64,000 bases of DNA, taken from NCBI RefSeq assembly GCF_011397635.1, contig NC_064770.1:27111603-27175602 (forward strand), in the 5' to 3' direction. Below, piece by piece: positions 12,090-28,530 of this stretch (its first letter is position 1; each line of letters opens with the position of its first letter). The DNA is from Epinephelus fuscoguttatus. Its lineage: Eukaryota > Chordata > Actinopteri > Perciformes > Serranidae. Below the pieces are notes generated by a model, which did not search any database, was not told the DNA's origin, and was given only the letters and a program-made list of their open reading frames with translations. The translations under genes and the position numbers were made by a program.

Positions 12090-12276
12090 AGCGCGAATAT
12101 AGTTTTGCCCCTTTTGTCCCTTCGCGCTTTCCGTAGAGGGAGCTCTCTTGCCGCAGGGGAGACACATGCGTTGTTTACAGTAATGCACGCATTCAATAAC
12201 CGTCTTTCTGGTGTCTTTCGGTGACAGACAGTTACTTCTTCACCATCTTCATCAATTGACGCCTCGTCAAGAGCTG
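12090..12276 (+). promoter_or_regulatory. dhps promoter region and untranslated first exon
   Basis: A locally GC-richer stretch (GCGCGAATATAG, CTTCGCGCTTTCCG) precedes a likely noncoding exon ending at 12276, where a strong donor GGTATGT follows. No start codon compatible with dhps occurs here, and the next acceptor at 13002 leads directly to the dhps ATG. The transcription start is inferred to lie around 12150-12220. Confidence 0.5.
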
Positions 12277-13007
12277 GTATGTTTGTATTTCTGTCTTCTA
12301 ATGTTTAATTAGGATTAAAGTCAGTCGAGAACCAGCTAACAGCTAGCTTGTATGCTAGCTAACATCATACCACCACACTGCCTGAAATAAAGGGTCTCAA
12401 CGCTTAAATGAGGAGTTCAGTGTTTGATACAGTTGCAAACAAGTCTTAAAATGTGTTTCCACTTTGTCGTTATAGGTTATTGTGTGTAATTGAAGTTAAA
12501 AAAGTAAATTTAACCTATTTTAAATGAAGTCTGTAACACTAAGCACTTCAAGTGAAGGGGTCTGAATACTGTTCTTTCAGCAACTATATTATATATAGCA
12601 ACTATACAAACACTAAAGCAAACAATTATTTGCATCAGGAATGTTCTTTTCAACCTGTTTATGCAGGCCAAATCAAGTGAGACTGGTTAAACTGGATATT
12701 CAGTTGTCTTCCATTATATAACTGAACTTGAAATTTGCCAAAAACAAACAAGACAGCCAGTCCCATCAACACCCCTGACTCCTTCCTCTGAGTCCCCTTC
12801 ATCGATTAGTGTCTTTGGCCGAGGCGTGTGACCCAGAGGCTTTCTCCAGAGCCTGTACTTGAGTATGTTTCATGATTCAGTGAGCTGAGATTTTCTGTAC
12901 ATGTCAGGGCAGAGCTGCAACCTGTCACCACACTCTGAGCAGATAAATGATTGTTACTTTAGGACTCTACTAACCCACCAACATGCTGTTTGTGTTTTGC
13001 AGAAAAC

Positions 13008-18245
<5,238 letters not shown>

Positions 18246-18594
18246 ACGGTTGCTCCCTCACATGTTCTGTTAGAAACAACCAACTTTATTCCCTTTATTT
18301 CCTCTTTCCTTTGTTGGACTTAGTGCAGATATACCCTTGATCTTAAAAACATTTCTGTTGGATGTACATGGCTAAAGTTTGGCAACTTTAAGAAGATTAC
18401 AAACAACGCTGCAATTTAAAACTCTTTTAATGGGATTCAGTGGTGAGGGCTTGAGGTCGTCTTAAAGCTTTCCATAACGATATTTACATGTCAAAACAGG
18501 TACAGTTTTTTTCTCTCCATTCAGATAGCTGGAATAGTATGGGCAGCATGCTATTGCATGTACCAAAGAGACTGCCTAGAAGTCAGGGTTTGGC

Positions 18595-18638
<44 letters not shown>

Positions 18639-18839
18639 AGTGAGAGAGAGAGAGGGAGAGAATAGCTACACACTCGTGAGGCATTGTTTTTTAGGGGTTT
18701 TGATTTATTTCAGTCGAGCTGTGGGTGGCGTGACACACTATCACATCACTTGAATATTACCGTGTTGCTTCTCAGTTTTTATATTATCCAAACCTTTCAC
18801 TGTTTCAGGATGAAAGATGTGCCTGTGTAACTTAATAAA
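18246..18839 (+). other. dhps 3' untranslated region with poly(A) signal
   Basis: The 3' UTR runs from the TAA stop to a canonical AATAAA at 18834-18839, with transcript cleavage expected near 18855. A (TG)n microsatellite of about 38 bp (18598-18636) lies inside it. Confidence 0.7.
18598..18636 (+). repeat. (TG)n microsatellite in dhps 3' UTR
   Basis: An uninterrupted TG dinucleotide run followed by GAGA repeats; likely polymorphic between individuals. Confidence 0.9.
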
Positions 18840-19648
18840 TCATAAATGGATAATTTGTTAGTCTTTGTGCAGTAGGTCTGTGTGAGGAGGCCACACGGGG
18901 TCCATCATGTGACTGTTAATTTCACATGACTGTCTTTGTTGTATGAAAGGACATAAGAAATTGCATTACAGAGCGCACAACACATAACTGCTGATCTGTC
19001 ATAGAAAGATATATTTAGAGGGTTAAAGAAGGACTGAAGCTCCTCAGTTTAGGGCTGTGACTCATGATTTTTTCATTATTGATTAATCAGCCTGTTATTT
19101 TCTCGATGAATTGATTGTTTTGTCAGTGAAAGGTCAGAAAATAGGGAAACAGGCCTCCAAGAACACACCTCTAAATCCAACTAACAGTCCAAACATCCAA
19201 AGCTATTAACTTATAATAATGTAGGGCAAAGAAAAGCATCACATTTTCTAATTTAAGAAGCAAGAACCCAGCAAATGTTTTGCTTTTCTTCTTTTAAAAA
19301 AATGGCAATTCAATTGTTAAAATATTTGCTAATTAATTTTGTGACTCATTAATTTATTGTCTAATAGTTGCAGCTCTACCTCAGTTGCATACGTATGCGA
19401 TATGTGCACTGCAGAAAGTGTTGCTGTTATTGTAACTTACAGGATACACTCAGTGACCACTTTATTAGGTACACTTGAGCAGTTTGATGCAATTTCAATG
19501 CAACAGCTCTGCCATTAATTCTGCATTTACAAAGTTTGTAATGTTCAGTTTTTGGTGACATTGTGGGAATCAAATTAGGGTAAAGATAAGTTAGGGCTAA
19601 AAGATACAGAGAAAATGAAATACTACAATATTTTTTGACCAAATACCT

Positions 19649-20159
19649 AGGGATGGGAATCTCCACAGGATCCACGATTCAATATTTTTAAGAAACGACA
19701 CCATATTATTATGATTTTAAATATGTTGCAATGTGTTTAGTATTGCAATAAAATATATTGCAATTTATTACCTTTTTCATCTGTAAATTATGTCCCCAAA
19801 GTAAAACATTGTCAACATCTGTTTTATTCAATAAGATAAAGTTTTCAGTCTGAACATCTCACTTCAGACATTTTTTAATAGCAGCAAAATGAAATAGCAA
19901 ATGACTACATTATTCCAGTGGGCTACCTAAAGTTTAATTTGTAATATTAATAATCTATATAAAGAAAAATACTTGGTTAAAGGGTTTTTCTGGGGGGGAG
20001 TTTTTCCTTATCTGCTGTGGGGCAAATTGTGATTTGTGATATTGGGCTTTATAAATAACATTGAATTGAATTGGGACAATACAATACTGCCACACAAAAA
20101 TATTAAGATACTATGCTGTATTGATTTTTTTTTTTTTTTTTTAATTCCCTCGCCCCTAC
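19649..20159. mobile_element. hAT-like element with perfect 8-bp target duplication
   Basis: The 8-mer AAATACCT occurs immediately outside both ends, at 19641-19648 and 20160-20167. The ends are AGGGATGGGAATC on the left and AATTCCCTCGCCCCTAC on the right, an imperfect inverted pair. No coding capacity remains. It lies inside the Tc1-like element 19445-20564 and contains a retroposon-like 3' tail at about 19980-20073. Confidence 0.7.
19980..20073 (+). repeat. Retroposon-like 3' tail, copy 1
   Basis: The segment from AAAGGGTTTTTCTGGG to the TATTGGGCTTTATAAATAA / ATTGAATTGAATT tail is near-identical to 23000-23135. It is a worn 3' end of a common fish retroposon whose tail is a short ATTGA-type repeat. 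The class (SINE or LINE) is not decided. Confidence 0.6.
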
Positions 20160-20606
20160 AAATACCTCCATATCAATATTGCGACAATATAGGGTCAACA
20201 GTTGGTGCTTGAATGTAATCTTTTGTTAAATAATCATCAGTAATGTGGATATAATGACTAAAGCACGACTTGCATGGGACTAGTGTCACGTGGGGACCTC
20301 TTGATTTAGAAATTACCCACCAATATAAGATGATATAAGGCCTCATATTAAAATATTGATATCACGATTTTGCCCAGCCCTACTGTAAATATTAAAATAG
20401 AATATTAGAAACACCTCTGAGTACAGTCCAGAACAACACCATCACTAACTGCTGAAACATGTATTTTATCTATAAACTTCTGACAGTGTCAACAAATACA
20501 GAACATTATAGGCATCATAAAAGTCGACTTCATGCCAGAACACATAAAGCGGTCACTGAGTGTATTTATCTGTTTTATAAGCCTTACAGTTTATAACCTG
20601 TTTTTC

Positions 20607-20635
20607 TTTATATATATATATATATATATATATAT
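20607..20635. repeat. (TA)n microsatellite
   Basis: Uninterrupted TA dinucleotide run of about 29 bp. Confidence 0.9.
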
Positions 20636-21451
20636 GGAGAGTCTCAAACATCCTTCTGTAAACTCTATTTCTGCTTCCAACCTTTTTCTGGTCACAATAA
20701 ACAAGACAGAACTCAGCACTGTGGACTCTGTTTCTGCAGCCGGAGTTTGGATTAAAAAAAAAAAAAGTTGTAAGCATCTCATTCACATGTGCAAGTGTTG
20801 GCAAACTCGCTCAGCTACAATCCACTGAGTGACGAATGCAGGGCTTAAATAATGTTTGCGCCTCCAGTCACCTTAATGCTGTTTGAAAGATCCTCCCCTC
20901 CAATCCCCCCAGGGGCTCATAAGAGCATCACAACTTGTGCATGTGTGATCGGTGCTTGCTCAGTAGGTGGGACTCGCAGCTCCTCGCCGGTCTGCTGTCT
21001 TCAGCAGAATCGACCGCTTAATGTAGCAACAATGATAAAACCATTTCCCATTACAATACATCAGGCTGCAATTGTGGGAGTGGATATTTCCTCTGGCTAA
21101 TCACTGCTTCCATATCCTTTACACACACTCACTGTTACATCAGTTATATTTGCAGACTCTGCGATGGAAATGTGGGTAGTTATTGTGTCAAGTGTGTGCA
21201 TAATCCTATTTTTCCTTGAGTTGTTCAAAGCATCAGAGTGGCTTTTTTTAAGTGGGGATGGTGACCTTTTCTTTTTTGGAAACGGAGATGGAGAAGTGGA
21301 ATTGGAACTGGGATAAGGTCAACTTTCCCAAAACCTCAGCCCCATGTGTCACTCACACACACGCATATGTGCGCGTGAACGAGTTGGGCGTTCCTGTCTT
21401 GGTACAAACTGCTTTTCCATTCAGTCCGTGTATCATTTCCTATTGGTGGTG

Positions 21452-21454
<3 letters not shown>

Positions 21455-21530
<76 letters not shown>

Positions 21531-21540
21531 GCGCGCGCGT
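21455..21540 (+). repeat. Long (GT)n microsatellite ending in GC-rich steps
   Basis: About 70 bp of uninterrupted GT followed by GCGTGTGCGCGCGCGT. The alternating purine-pyrimidine composition is prone to Z-DNA. Cys-Val open frames across it are artefacts of the repeat. Confidence 0.9.
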
Positions 21541-21684
21541 GTTTACCCAGGGCTTGACAGTCAAACGACTTCTTTAAAAGGCAGCGGTTTATGGATTTTC
21601 AGCCCTATAGAAACGTGTGTTTGCTCTACACTTAATGGAAAGATTACAGAGATACAGAGAGGGCTGAAAAGAGTTAAGATAGAG

Positions 21685-21686
<2 letters not shown>

Positions 21687-21725
<39 letters not shown>
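21687..21725 (+). repeat. (TG)n microsatellite
   Basis: A second TG run, about 39 bp, only 150 bp beyond the longer (GT)n tract. Confidence 0.9.
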
Positions 21726-21728
<3 letters not shown>

Positions 21729-22430
21729 GATGAGCTATAGTCACGCTATCATAATATTGTGTGGCGTCTGCACAGAGCAGACAGTGTTTGCCCCCTCCTC
21801 CTCTGTGGAACAATCAGTACACTGTGTGATGTGCAGGCCCACAGCAGTCATAATGGCAATTATGTCTCCTCCCCGCCAGATTGGAAGCTCTTTTTTTTTT
21901 TTTATGGTGAGAACCAAAGAGCCAGACGGAGGGAGAGTTGACCTGCTGCACAGCTGCAGGGTGGGGTGGATCTTTGAGGAGTGGAGGGAGAAGAAAGGAA
22001 ATACACAGTGGATAGATCTGTGCACATTTAAATATATATCTATCTATCAATTTAAAACTGTCTGCGTAGGGGTGTAATTTCCAGTGAGGATAGTTGGGGT
22101 CAGGCCCCCTTTACTTTTCAAAATCCTGTTTTTTTTTCTGCTCACTTTTAGTGTTTCAGGTTGGGGTTTTTTTTTTTTACTGAAGTCTCTGAACAGAAAA
22201 GAAGTGCTGATAAAAGTGTTGATATGTTTGTCTGAGTTGCCTTATTACCCTATGCTCACAGAAACTGTTCTAACAAGCTGTTTGCAGACTTATTTGCAGT
22301 CTGCTCTACCTTATTGGTGAAGAGCTGTGCTGGAAATCACTCCCTATGTACTATAAAGTTCATCACGTTTACTGTCCACCATTTTATTTCAGAGTCACAA
22401 TTTTAAGTGTGTAAATGTGTCCACTAGCAT

Positions 22431-23379
22431 GGTGTTTACAGGTATCAGACACTAAAGACTTTTAAGACCATTTCAAAACACTTTTCGACCAATTTAAGAC
22501 TGATTTTTGGGACAAATCATCTTTTTCTTATATTATTCAAGCATAAAGTATAAAGGTAAGTATCTACCTTATGTGGTCCCATGCAGAGGTAAGTTTTATG
22601 TAGGTTGATCTACACTTTTTGTTGTGCAAACATTTGTTTTTATTAACAGATGCTCAAACTACAGTCCAGGAGCAGATCCAACAATGTGTCGGGTGTGAAA
22701 ATATTATTTTAAAAAGAAAATATATAAGTAAAAGGACAAAGATACTTATCCAATAAGCATAAGAAAAGAGGCAAAAAAACAAAAGAAAAATACAAACACA
22801 CACACAAAAAAAATTAATTAAATATAAAGATACTATTCCTTAAATATATACAGAGAGGATGTACTAAAACTAGACCTTAGGATATTTTGACGTACAAACG
22901 TACTTTAATAAATTCATGAATGGATCGTCTGTCCGTCCTGGAAGAGGGATCCCTCCTCAGTTGCTTTTCCTGAGGTTTCTACCGTTTTTTCCCCGTTAAA
23001 GGGTTTTTTGGGGGAGTTTTTCCTTATCCGCTGTGAGGGTCCAAAGGACAGAGGGATGTTGTATGCTGTAAAGCCCTGTGAGGCAAACTGTGATTTGTGA
23101 TATTGGGCTTTATAAATAAAATTGAATTGAAAATTGAAATTGAATTAAAGCAAAAGGACAGCATTAGGTTTAGTGACAGATTTAAAGATTTGCAATATAA
23201 CAAACTTTCATACAGAAGAACATGACTCTGTTTGACAAAAAGAAATTAAAACATGGCTTAATTAAATAAGAAAATCTCAGAATTTCAATTACTTTTAAAA
23301 CCTAATGTTTATACAATTGAGTTTAAGACATTAAACCTTAACAACATTAAAACTTTCAAGGACCTGCAGACACCCTGAC
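22431..23379. mobile_element. MITE-like element with GGTGTYTRCAGGT ends
   Basis: The left end (GGTGTTTACAGGTATCAGAC, with AAGACTTTTAAGACC inside) is an inverted match to the right end (AAGTTTTAATG ... GGACCTGCAGACACCCTGAC read inward). Remnants of the same family occur at about 51000-51160. A retroposon tail at 22925-23150 is nested inside. No transposase is visible. Confidence 0.55.
22925..23150 (+). repeat. Retroposon-like 3' end with ATTGA tail, copy 2
   Basis: A fuller copy of the family seen at 19980: CCTCCTCAGTTGCTTTTCCT, then GGGGGAGTTTTTCCTTATCC, then GTGATTTGTGATATTGGGC, ending in ATTGAATTGAAAATTGAA. The short-repeat tail and lack of coding sequence point to the 3' end of a retroposon. 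Confidence 0.65.
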
Positions 23380-23821
23380 TATATATATTGCCCCCTATGA
23401 AATTCCATGAAGGATGAAAAAAGTATAAAGTCCATTCATTTTCTGCTGACAGCCTCACGATGCATGTTCCACATGAGAAAATTACTATAATGGGTCCATA
23501 TAGCTGCCGGTGATGACGCAAAGTGACGATCAATAGTAAGAATTTACCGCTTACTATAAACTATCTATTGTCCATTATAGTAAATGAGTGAACGAGACAC
23601 ACACACAGACGACGTTGCTGGGGCAATGTACAGCCTGACAAGAATACCTGCAGACTACAGTCAGGACTGACAAAGTGTTTTTCAGGTTTAAGAAATAAAG
23701 TCTACAGCTAATAGTTTCCTAGAAATATGCTCAAGTTAAATATTGGCCAACAGTAAACAACAATGCTCTGTAGAAAAGTCATGATTATCATCTTGTACTG
23801 GATATATAAAGAAACAATAAT

Positions 23822-25681
23822 TTAAAGGGATAGTTCGGATCTTTTGAAGTGGGGTCGTAATGAGTTACTTATCCATAGTCTGTGTGTTACAAACAGTAGA
23901 TATCAATGGGCACGACCCCAATTTGGAGAAGCAGGCTGCAGTACTGATATGGACGCTCAGCAATGCACTGCTGTCCCACCTAAAAAAATCAGTATCAGTT
24001 TAAGAGCATGCTATAGTTAGAATATTTTCACTGCTTCACCTTGCCGATTTCCGATAGGGAAATGGAGCCATAATTTCGTTGTTTTCTAAGCCAGACTTCA
24101 TTGAGAAAAACTGTGATTTAACATTGCTGGTCTCTGCTGCCTCAGTCATTTATTCTGCTTGTGTTACTGCGAGACGGAGTTTGAAAGGATTAGTCTGAAT
24201 TCACCAAAGTAACCACAATGACACAGACAATCTAACAGATACAGGCAGCAGTAGACCGACAGCTTCAAGCAGCAACCTTTGGGACTGAAAAATGAATCAC
24301 AGCCGTCACAGAAGTGCCAAAAACTGGCAATTGGCTCCAGAAGCAAGTCAGTCATAGACCCCAGACCACAGCCTGGTACAAAAGCAGTTTTGGTCTCTTG
24401 TTTATTTCCCCCTTAATGACAGCTATACTGGTGATGATTTTTTGTCATAACTCACCTGTTTCCATTTTATTAACGCTTAAAGTTATGCGTGCCACTTTGT
24501 GTGAGAGGCTGCTTGCTGATAGTGGCTGAATCCAAGTCCGCACTTGCAGACTCGGGGATTTTGCGGGCATATTCCCATGAAGTCTGGGAGCGCTCAGTGC
24601 TGTCCAATCCACAATTCAGCCAGTCCACAAGGGGTCTCAAGCGGACTTTCTGCACACTTCCAAGGAGTCCACTTTGGGTGCAGACTTCAGCAGACTTCAC
24701 TGACTTAATAACCCACAGTTTATTGCCATATGGAAGTGACATGTTTTTTTTTTTATTGCCTAACAATAAAAAAAGATGAATATGTAAAATAGTTATTGAT
24801 AGTTAGGTTAGAAATAATATTCAACCACATCATGATACAGAAATATGTATTGTATAGACTGTAGAGGGAATGAGGGAATAGCCTATCAGGCTATGCAGTG
24901 TAACATAGCATATACTATACTACAGTATAGTATTGAGTATTTATTGAGCTATACATAGTTATAGTTAATTATTCACAAACATCATTATAGAGGTGTATTC
25001 TGTTCAGTCACAAAAAATGCTAACCATGTGATTTATATCTCGTTATCTGCAGGAACAGATGAGTAGGCACTGTTCATCAACTTATATGACCGCAGTGATA
25101 GTTGAACGTTTCCGCAGCAACGAGTAAAACAGTCTCGAGGGCTGTCTGCCAGCCACTTGCAGTCTGCCGTCGCAGCCTTTACGTGATGACAGTAAATACA
25201 TCACACTACGTCCAACTTAAGTGCAGGAGGCCTCAGTCCACTAGCCCAGAGGGGGGACATTTGGATGCAGCCAGTGTCCTCGGCTTCTTAGTCAGATCCA
25301 CCTCCTCACTCCTCCACAGCGCCACCCTCTGAGTCCACAACCTGATGGGTGATGTCATGGTAGCTAGATCCATTGTTTTTTTTTACAGTCTCTGAGCTGC
25401 TCCCATGTTTAGTGAGCCAAAGTTACTGTTCCGTCAACGGGGTTGGGTGACTGTGACAAGGCGCATAACGGCTTCCCTGTCAGAACGGGTGATAAAGCGA
25501 TGAAATAATCTCAATATAGCGTACACTTGAAGTGTTACAGATTATTTTTTTTAGGTGGCTAAAATATGTTTTGCAGCCGCAGTACATTGCTTAGCTTCCC
25601 TGTTGGCACTCCTGCCTGCTTCTCCAAACTGGGGAAGTACCAATACAACCCCACTTCAAAATGTCGGAATTATCCCTCTAA
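23822..25681. mobile_element. 1.86-kb MITE-like element with ~100-bp inverted repeats
   Basis: The left end is TTAAAGGGATAGTTCGGATC and continues TTTTGAAGTGGGGTCGTA. The right end at 25640-25681 is its inverted copy ending in CCCTCTAA. Similarity extends inward through ACCCCAATTTGGAGAAGCAGGC on the left and GCCTGCTTCTCCAAACTGGGG on the right. TTAA on the left and CTAA on the right are consistent with a TTAA target duplication with one mutation. The interior (24.4-25.3 kb) appears to hold further inserted repeat pieces. No transposase is seen. Confidence 0.7.
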
Positions 25682-25704
25682 GGGCGACAGTAGCTCGGTC
25701 CATA
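25682..25704 (+). mobile_element. 5' part of a tRNA-derived SINE (split copy)
   Basis: GGGCGACAGTAGCTCGGTCC followed by ATA holds an A-box-like TAGCTCGGTCC of RNA polymerase III promoters. It joins the sequence resuming at 26395 if the intervening element 25705-26390 is removed. Confidence 0.6.
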
Positions 25705-26390
25705 GAATGTGCCAGGGCTGACGTCAAAACCCGGAAGTTTAGCATCGCGCTGGTTCCCAGAAGAGAAGGTGAATGTGATTTTTGCATTGTGTTTTGGATT
25801 ATGTCAGAAAATAAGCTCTGTGGCTAACACAAGTTTATGATACTTACAGGTTTTGTTCAGTGAGATAATCTTCACATATGAACACCTTTCATACCACATT
25901 TGAAGCTTAAATGCGATCGCCAGAAGTAAAAAAACTAACGTTAGGCTTTAACGGACTACGTGACTACTCCGCGGTCGCATGACTCTTGATGTCACCGCCA
26001 CTAAGCTTTCAACTGATTTCGGCCGCTTTATTTTAAAAACATTGTATAATGGGGAAATCAGACTGTTTAAGCTAAATAAGAAGCTGTAATGGCGGACTGC
26101 CAGCACTCTCGTCTGTTCGGGGGTGATGACGTTTAATGTCCCCGACAGGGTTTGTAGTCGTATTGAGCAACTTGTTAGCAACCGCCTTTTTTACGACACG
26201 TAAAAGCTTCAAAATTAACAAGTGTTTTATATCGTAGAACAAAACCTGAAACTCGCTTAAGCTTTTGTTAACCACAAACCTTATTTGAGGCATTTTACCA
26301 AAATCTCATTCAAAAAACATACTGACTTTTAGACGAGAGAACCGGAAGTGCTAAAAGCGCTAACGGAGTTCCGGGTTTACTGGCACACTC
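25705..26390. mobile_element. 686-bp inverted-repeat element inserted inside a SINE
   Basis: The left end GAATGTGCCAG, then ACCCGGAAGTTTAGC, is inverted at the right end (GCTAACGGAGTTCCGGGTTT, then CTGGCACACTC). It is flanked by CATA on the left and TATA on the right. It carries no transposase. Its position divides one SINE into two pieces. Confidence 0.65.
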
Positions 26391-26394
26391 TATA

Positions 26395-26540
26395 GGGACT
26401 TGGCTTGGGAACTGGAGGATCACGGGCTCATGTCCCTGCGCGCACCAAGTGTGGACAGGTAGCTGGAGAGTTGGCAACACCGCCGAGGTGCCCTTGAGCA
26501 AGGCACCGAACCGCCAACTGCTCGAGGAGCCCGCCTAAGG
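26395..26540 (+). mobile_element. 3' part of the split tRNA-derived SINE
   Basis: The sequence resumes with GGGACTTGGCTTGGGAACTG, a B-box-like GGGCTCATGTCC (about 26433-26444), then AGGTGCCCTTGAGCAAGGCA, CCGAACC and CAACTGCTCG. That wording is a hallmark of a widespread fish tRNA-derived SINE. The end is set where the similarity stops, near 26540. Confidence 0.7.
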
Positions 26541-26584
26541 CTTTTAGCTAAAAGTAATGTTAACAACTATTAACCGGTAGCTAG

Positions 26585-27646
26585 TTACTGTGTTATTTAT
26601 TAATGGGTACATTATTTATATTTATATTTATATTTATTTTATTTTAACTGTTAGTTAACTTATTATATAATCGTCACCAGCACGCAATGCATCTTGGGAT
26701 AGGCTGGGCCACGAGGGATTCATCCGTTGCATCCTCCAAATTCTGTGAAAGGAGGCTGCATTTGAAGGAGCCTTTGAAATGGGACAACCTTGGCTGCACG
26801 TATGTGACGCAATTGGTGACTCCACTTAGGCCCTGATCACACAGGACCTGCAAAACACAAGGCGTGCCGCACTGTTTTTTTTTGTTTTTTGTTTTTTTTT
26901 TAAACCAAATGCTACTAGTAAAAAGAAATGCCTGCTGCACCTTTATATTGTTGCCAGGCAGCCACCCCATCACCTCCTAACATTCCCATATAATCAATGT
27001 ACTGTTTATTTATCTGACAGTGATTAGTAAGACAGCTCTGGTTGAGGGTGAGAGGCTATCGGAAGGAAGGAAAGGAAGGAAGGAAACAGATCTGTGTGGG
27101 TACATGAGACCTCTAAAAAAAGGCTGGATCAAGGTACCACCGGTTGGTCCAGGAGCTTCACCTCAATTGTGGCTGTTTCCAGGCATATTTTAAGATGACT
27201 CGGGGGTAGTTTGACAACCTGCTGTCTATCGTTGGGCCGTATAGCCGTTGTCATGACCACCACAGGAGGCCCACCTCTCAAATCATCCGATTGGACAATG
27301 GGGAAAAGGCAGAGAAGACATAAGGCGTTTTTCTGAGTTGAAGTTTTTTTCAATGCGAGGAACTTCAGAGCACTCTGGCAAAAACGGCAGGTGCTTAGAG
27401 TGCAGAGATGTGAGGCGCGTTGCAATGCAAGAACCATGAGCAAAAAGCTTCATTCTCATTAAAACCAGCTGCTACAACGCGTCCTGTGTGATCACACCCT
27501 TAGACACCACACATAAAAATACAAATGAAACAATATACAAAGAGCTATAAATGACTATGAAATAATAATTTACCACTAACTCAATAGCGCTGAATTTACT
27601 CCTTAAATATAAATAATGTACCCATTAATAAAAAACACAGTAACTT
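26585..27646. mobile_element. Inverted-repeat element enclosing a Harbinger-like insertion
   Basis: About 42 bp at 26585-26627 (TTACTGTGTTATTTATTAAT, GGGTACATTATTTATATT) is found inverted at 27606-27646 with few changes. The arms flank the 671-bp element at 26829-27499, so the outer element is older and the inner one landed within it. Without the insertion it would be about 390 bp. Confidence 0.55.
26829..27499. mobile_element. PIF/Harbinger-like element with TTA target duplication
   Basis: The left end is GGCCCTGATCACACAGGAC and the right end is the inverted GTCCTGTGTGATCACACCC. TTA occurs immediately outside both ends (26826-26828 and 27500-27502). A 3-bp TWA duplication is the mark of PIF/Harbinger transposition. 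The interior has a long open minus-strand frame (27129-27443), but I recognise no transposase motif in it, so I treat this as a non-autonomous copy. Confidence 0.7.
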
Positions 27647-27649
27647 AAA

Positions 27650-28480
27650 TCATAAAAAATAACCCAAAACATAATGTGTGCAGTTACTATGGTTACATAT
27701 AAATGTCTTAATGGATTTTTTTTTTCCACACTTGTGAAACCAAACATACGGCCTCGTGTGAATGGGTGAGTCCTCTGTCCTTTCTTATCTCCACCTCTGT
27801 TTACCTGTTATGTCGCCATGGCAACTCCCACCTTGGAAGCCCATTGGCCAACCTGTAGCGGCAGGTGAGGGAGTGCATTGTGCAAGCGCGTGGGTCTGAA
27901 CTGAACGAGGGCGGGAGAGCGAGGAGGGGCGGACATAAAGACAAACAGTCATATAGAGGGGGAAACAATGGAGCAATAAACCTATAGAAGGCGGGTAAAG
28001 ATAACCGGAAGAGAAGTAGAGGACGAGAGATAGCGATCACAGGGTAGGTGACTATTACCTCCACCCTCCGCCTCGCGCTGCTTTCTCAGAAACAGGAAGT
28101 CGCCGGTTGAACCGCCGTCTCCTCTAATGACGCAGCTGGCTGATGACGGCCATGTGTCACTGTTGCTATAGTAACCACCCGGGAGGGACAAACATCCGGA
28201 TGGCTGCTTCACTGTCGTGTCGCCATTTTTGCATCACAACCGTTGCAGTCGTAAGCTGCCGTCACTGGCCACCATGGCGACCGGTAAATAAAGAGCCTAC
28301 CTCTCTGACGTGTACATTCCCCGGTGAATACCCTGTTAACAACACGGTTTATTTAACGTTAAACATGTTACCATAACTACAGGGTTTAGAGACAGCTGGA
28401 AAAAAAAAGCTGAAAGTATTGATGTGGGGTTTTCATACAGTGTCTTATTTATGTTAAACCATAGGAACAATTTAAACACT
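27650..28480. other. Gene-free spacer
   Basis: No gene, RNA or repeat boundary can be supported. The section 27820-28290 is GC-richer, with ETS-like CCGGAA and GGAAGT words. It could be a promoter, but no exon is visible next to it. Confidence 0.3.
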
Positions 28481-28530
28481 GAATTATTCACATTTTCTGT
28501 GATTTACAGGCATACACAGACACAAAATAT

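Larger units (their letters stand above)
19445..20564. mobile_element. Tc1-like non-autonomous element with TA-flanked terminal inverted repeats
   Basis: The left end is TA then CACTCAGTGACCACTTTAT. The right end is its inverted copy with one change (ACCGCTTTAT) followed by TA. The TA on both sides fits Tc1/mariner target duplication, and TTTATTAGGTACAC just inside the left end matches the Tc1 relic at 9854. No transposase remains. Much of the 1.1 kb interior is a later hAT insertion (19649-20159). Confidence 0.75.

Noticed and set aside
21252-22077. Long open frames of alternating Cys-Val
   Set aside because: They are translations of (GT)n microsatellites, not genes.
27129-27443. Possible Harbinger transposase or Myb-like gene inside 26829-27499
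   Set aside because: The frame is open but shows no DDE or Myb-like motif that I recognise; the element is better called non-autonomous.
27820-28290. GC-richer stretch as a gene promoter
   Set aside because: ETS-like words are present but no exon or conserved transcript signal could be linked to it.
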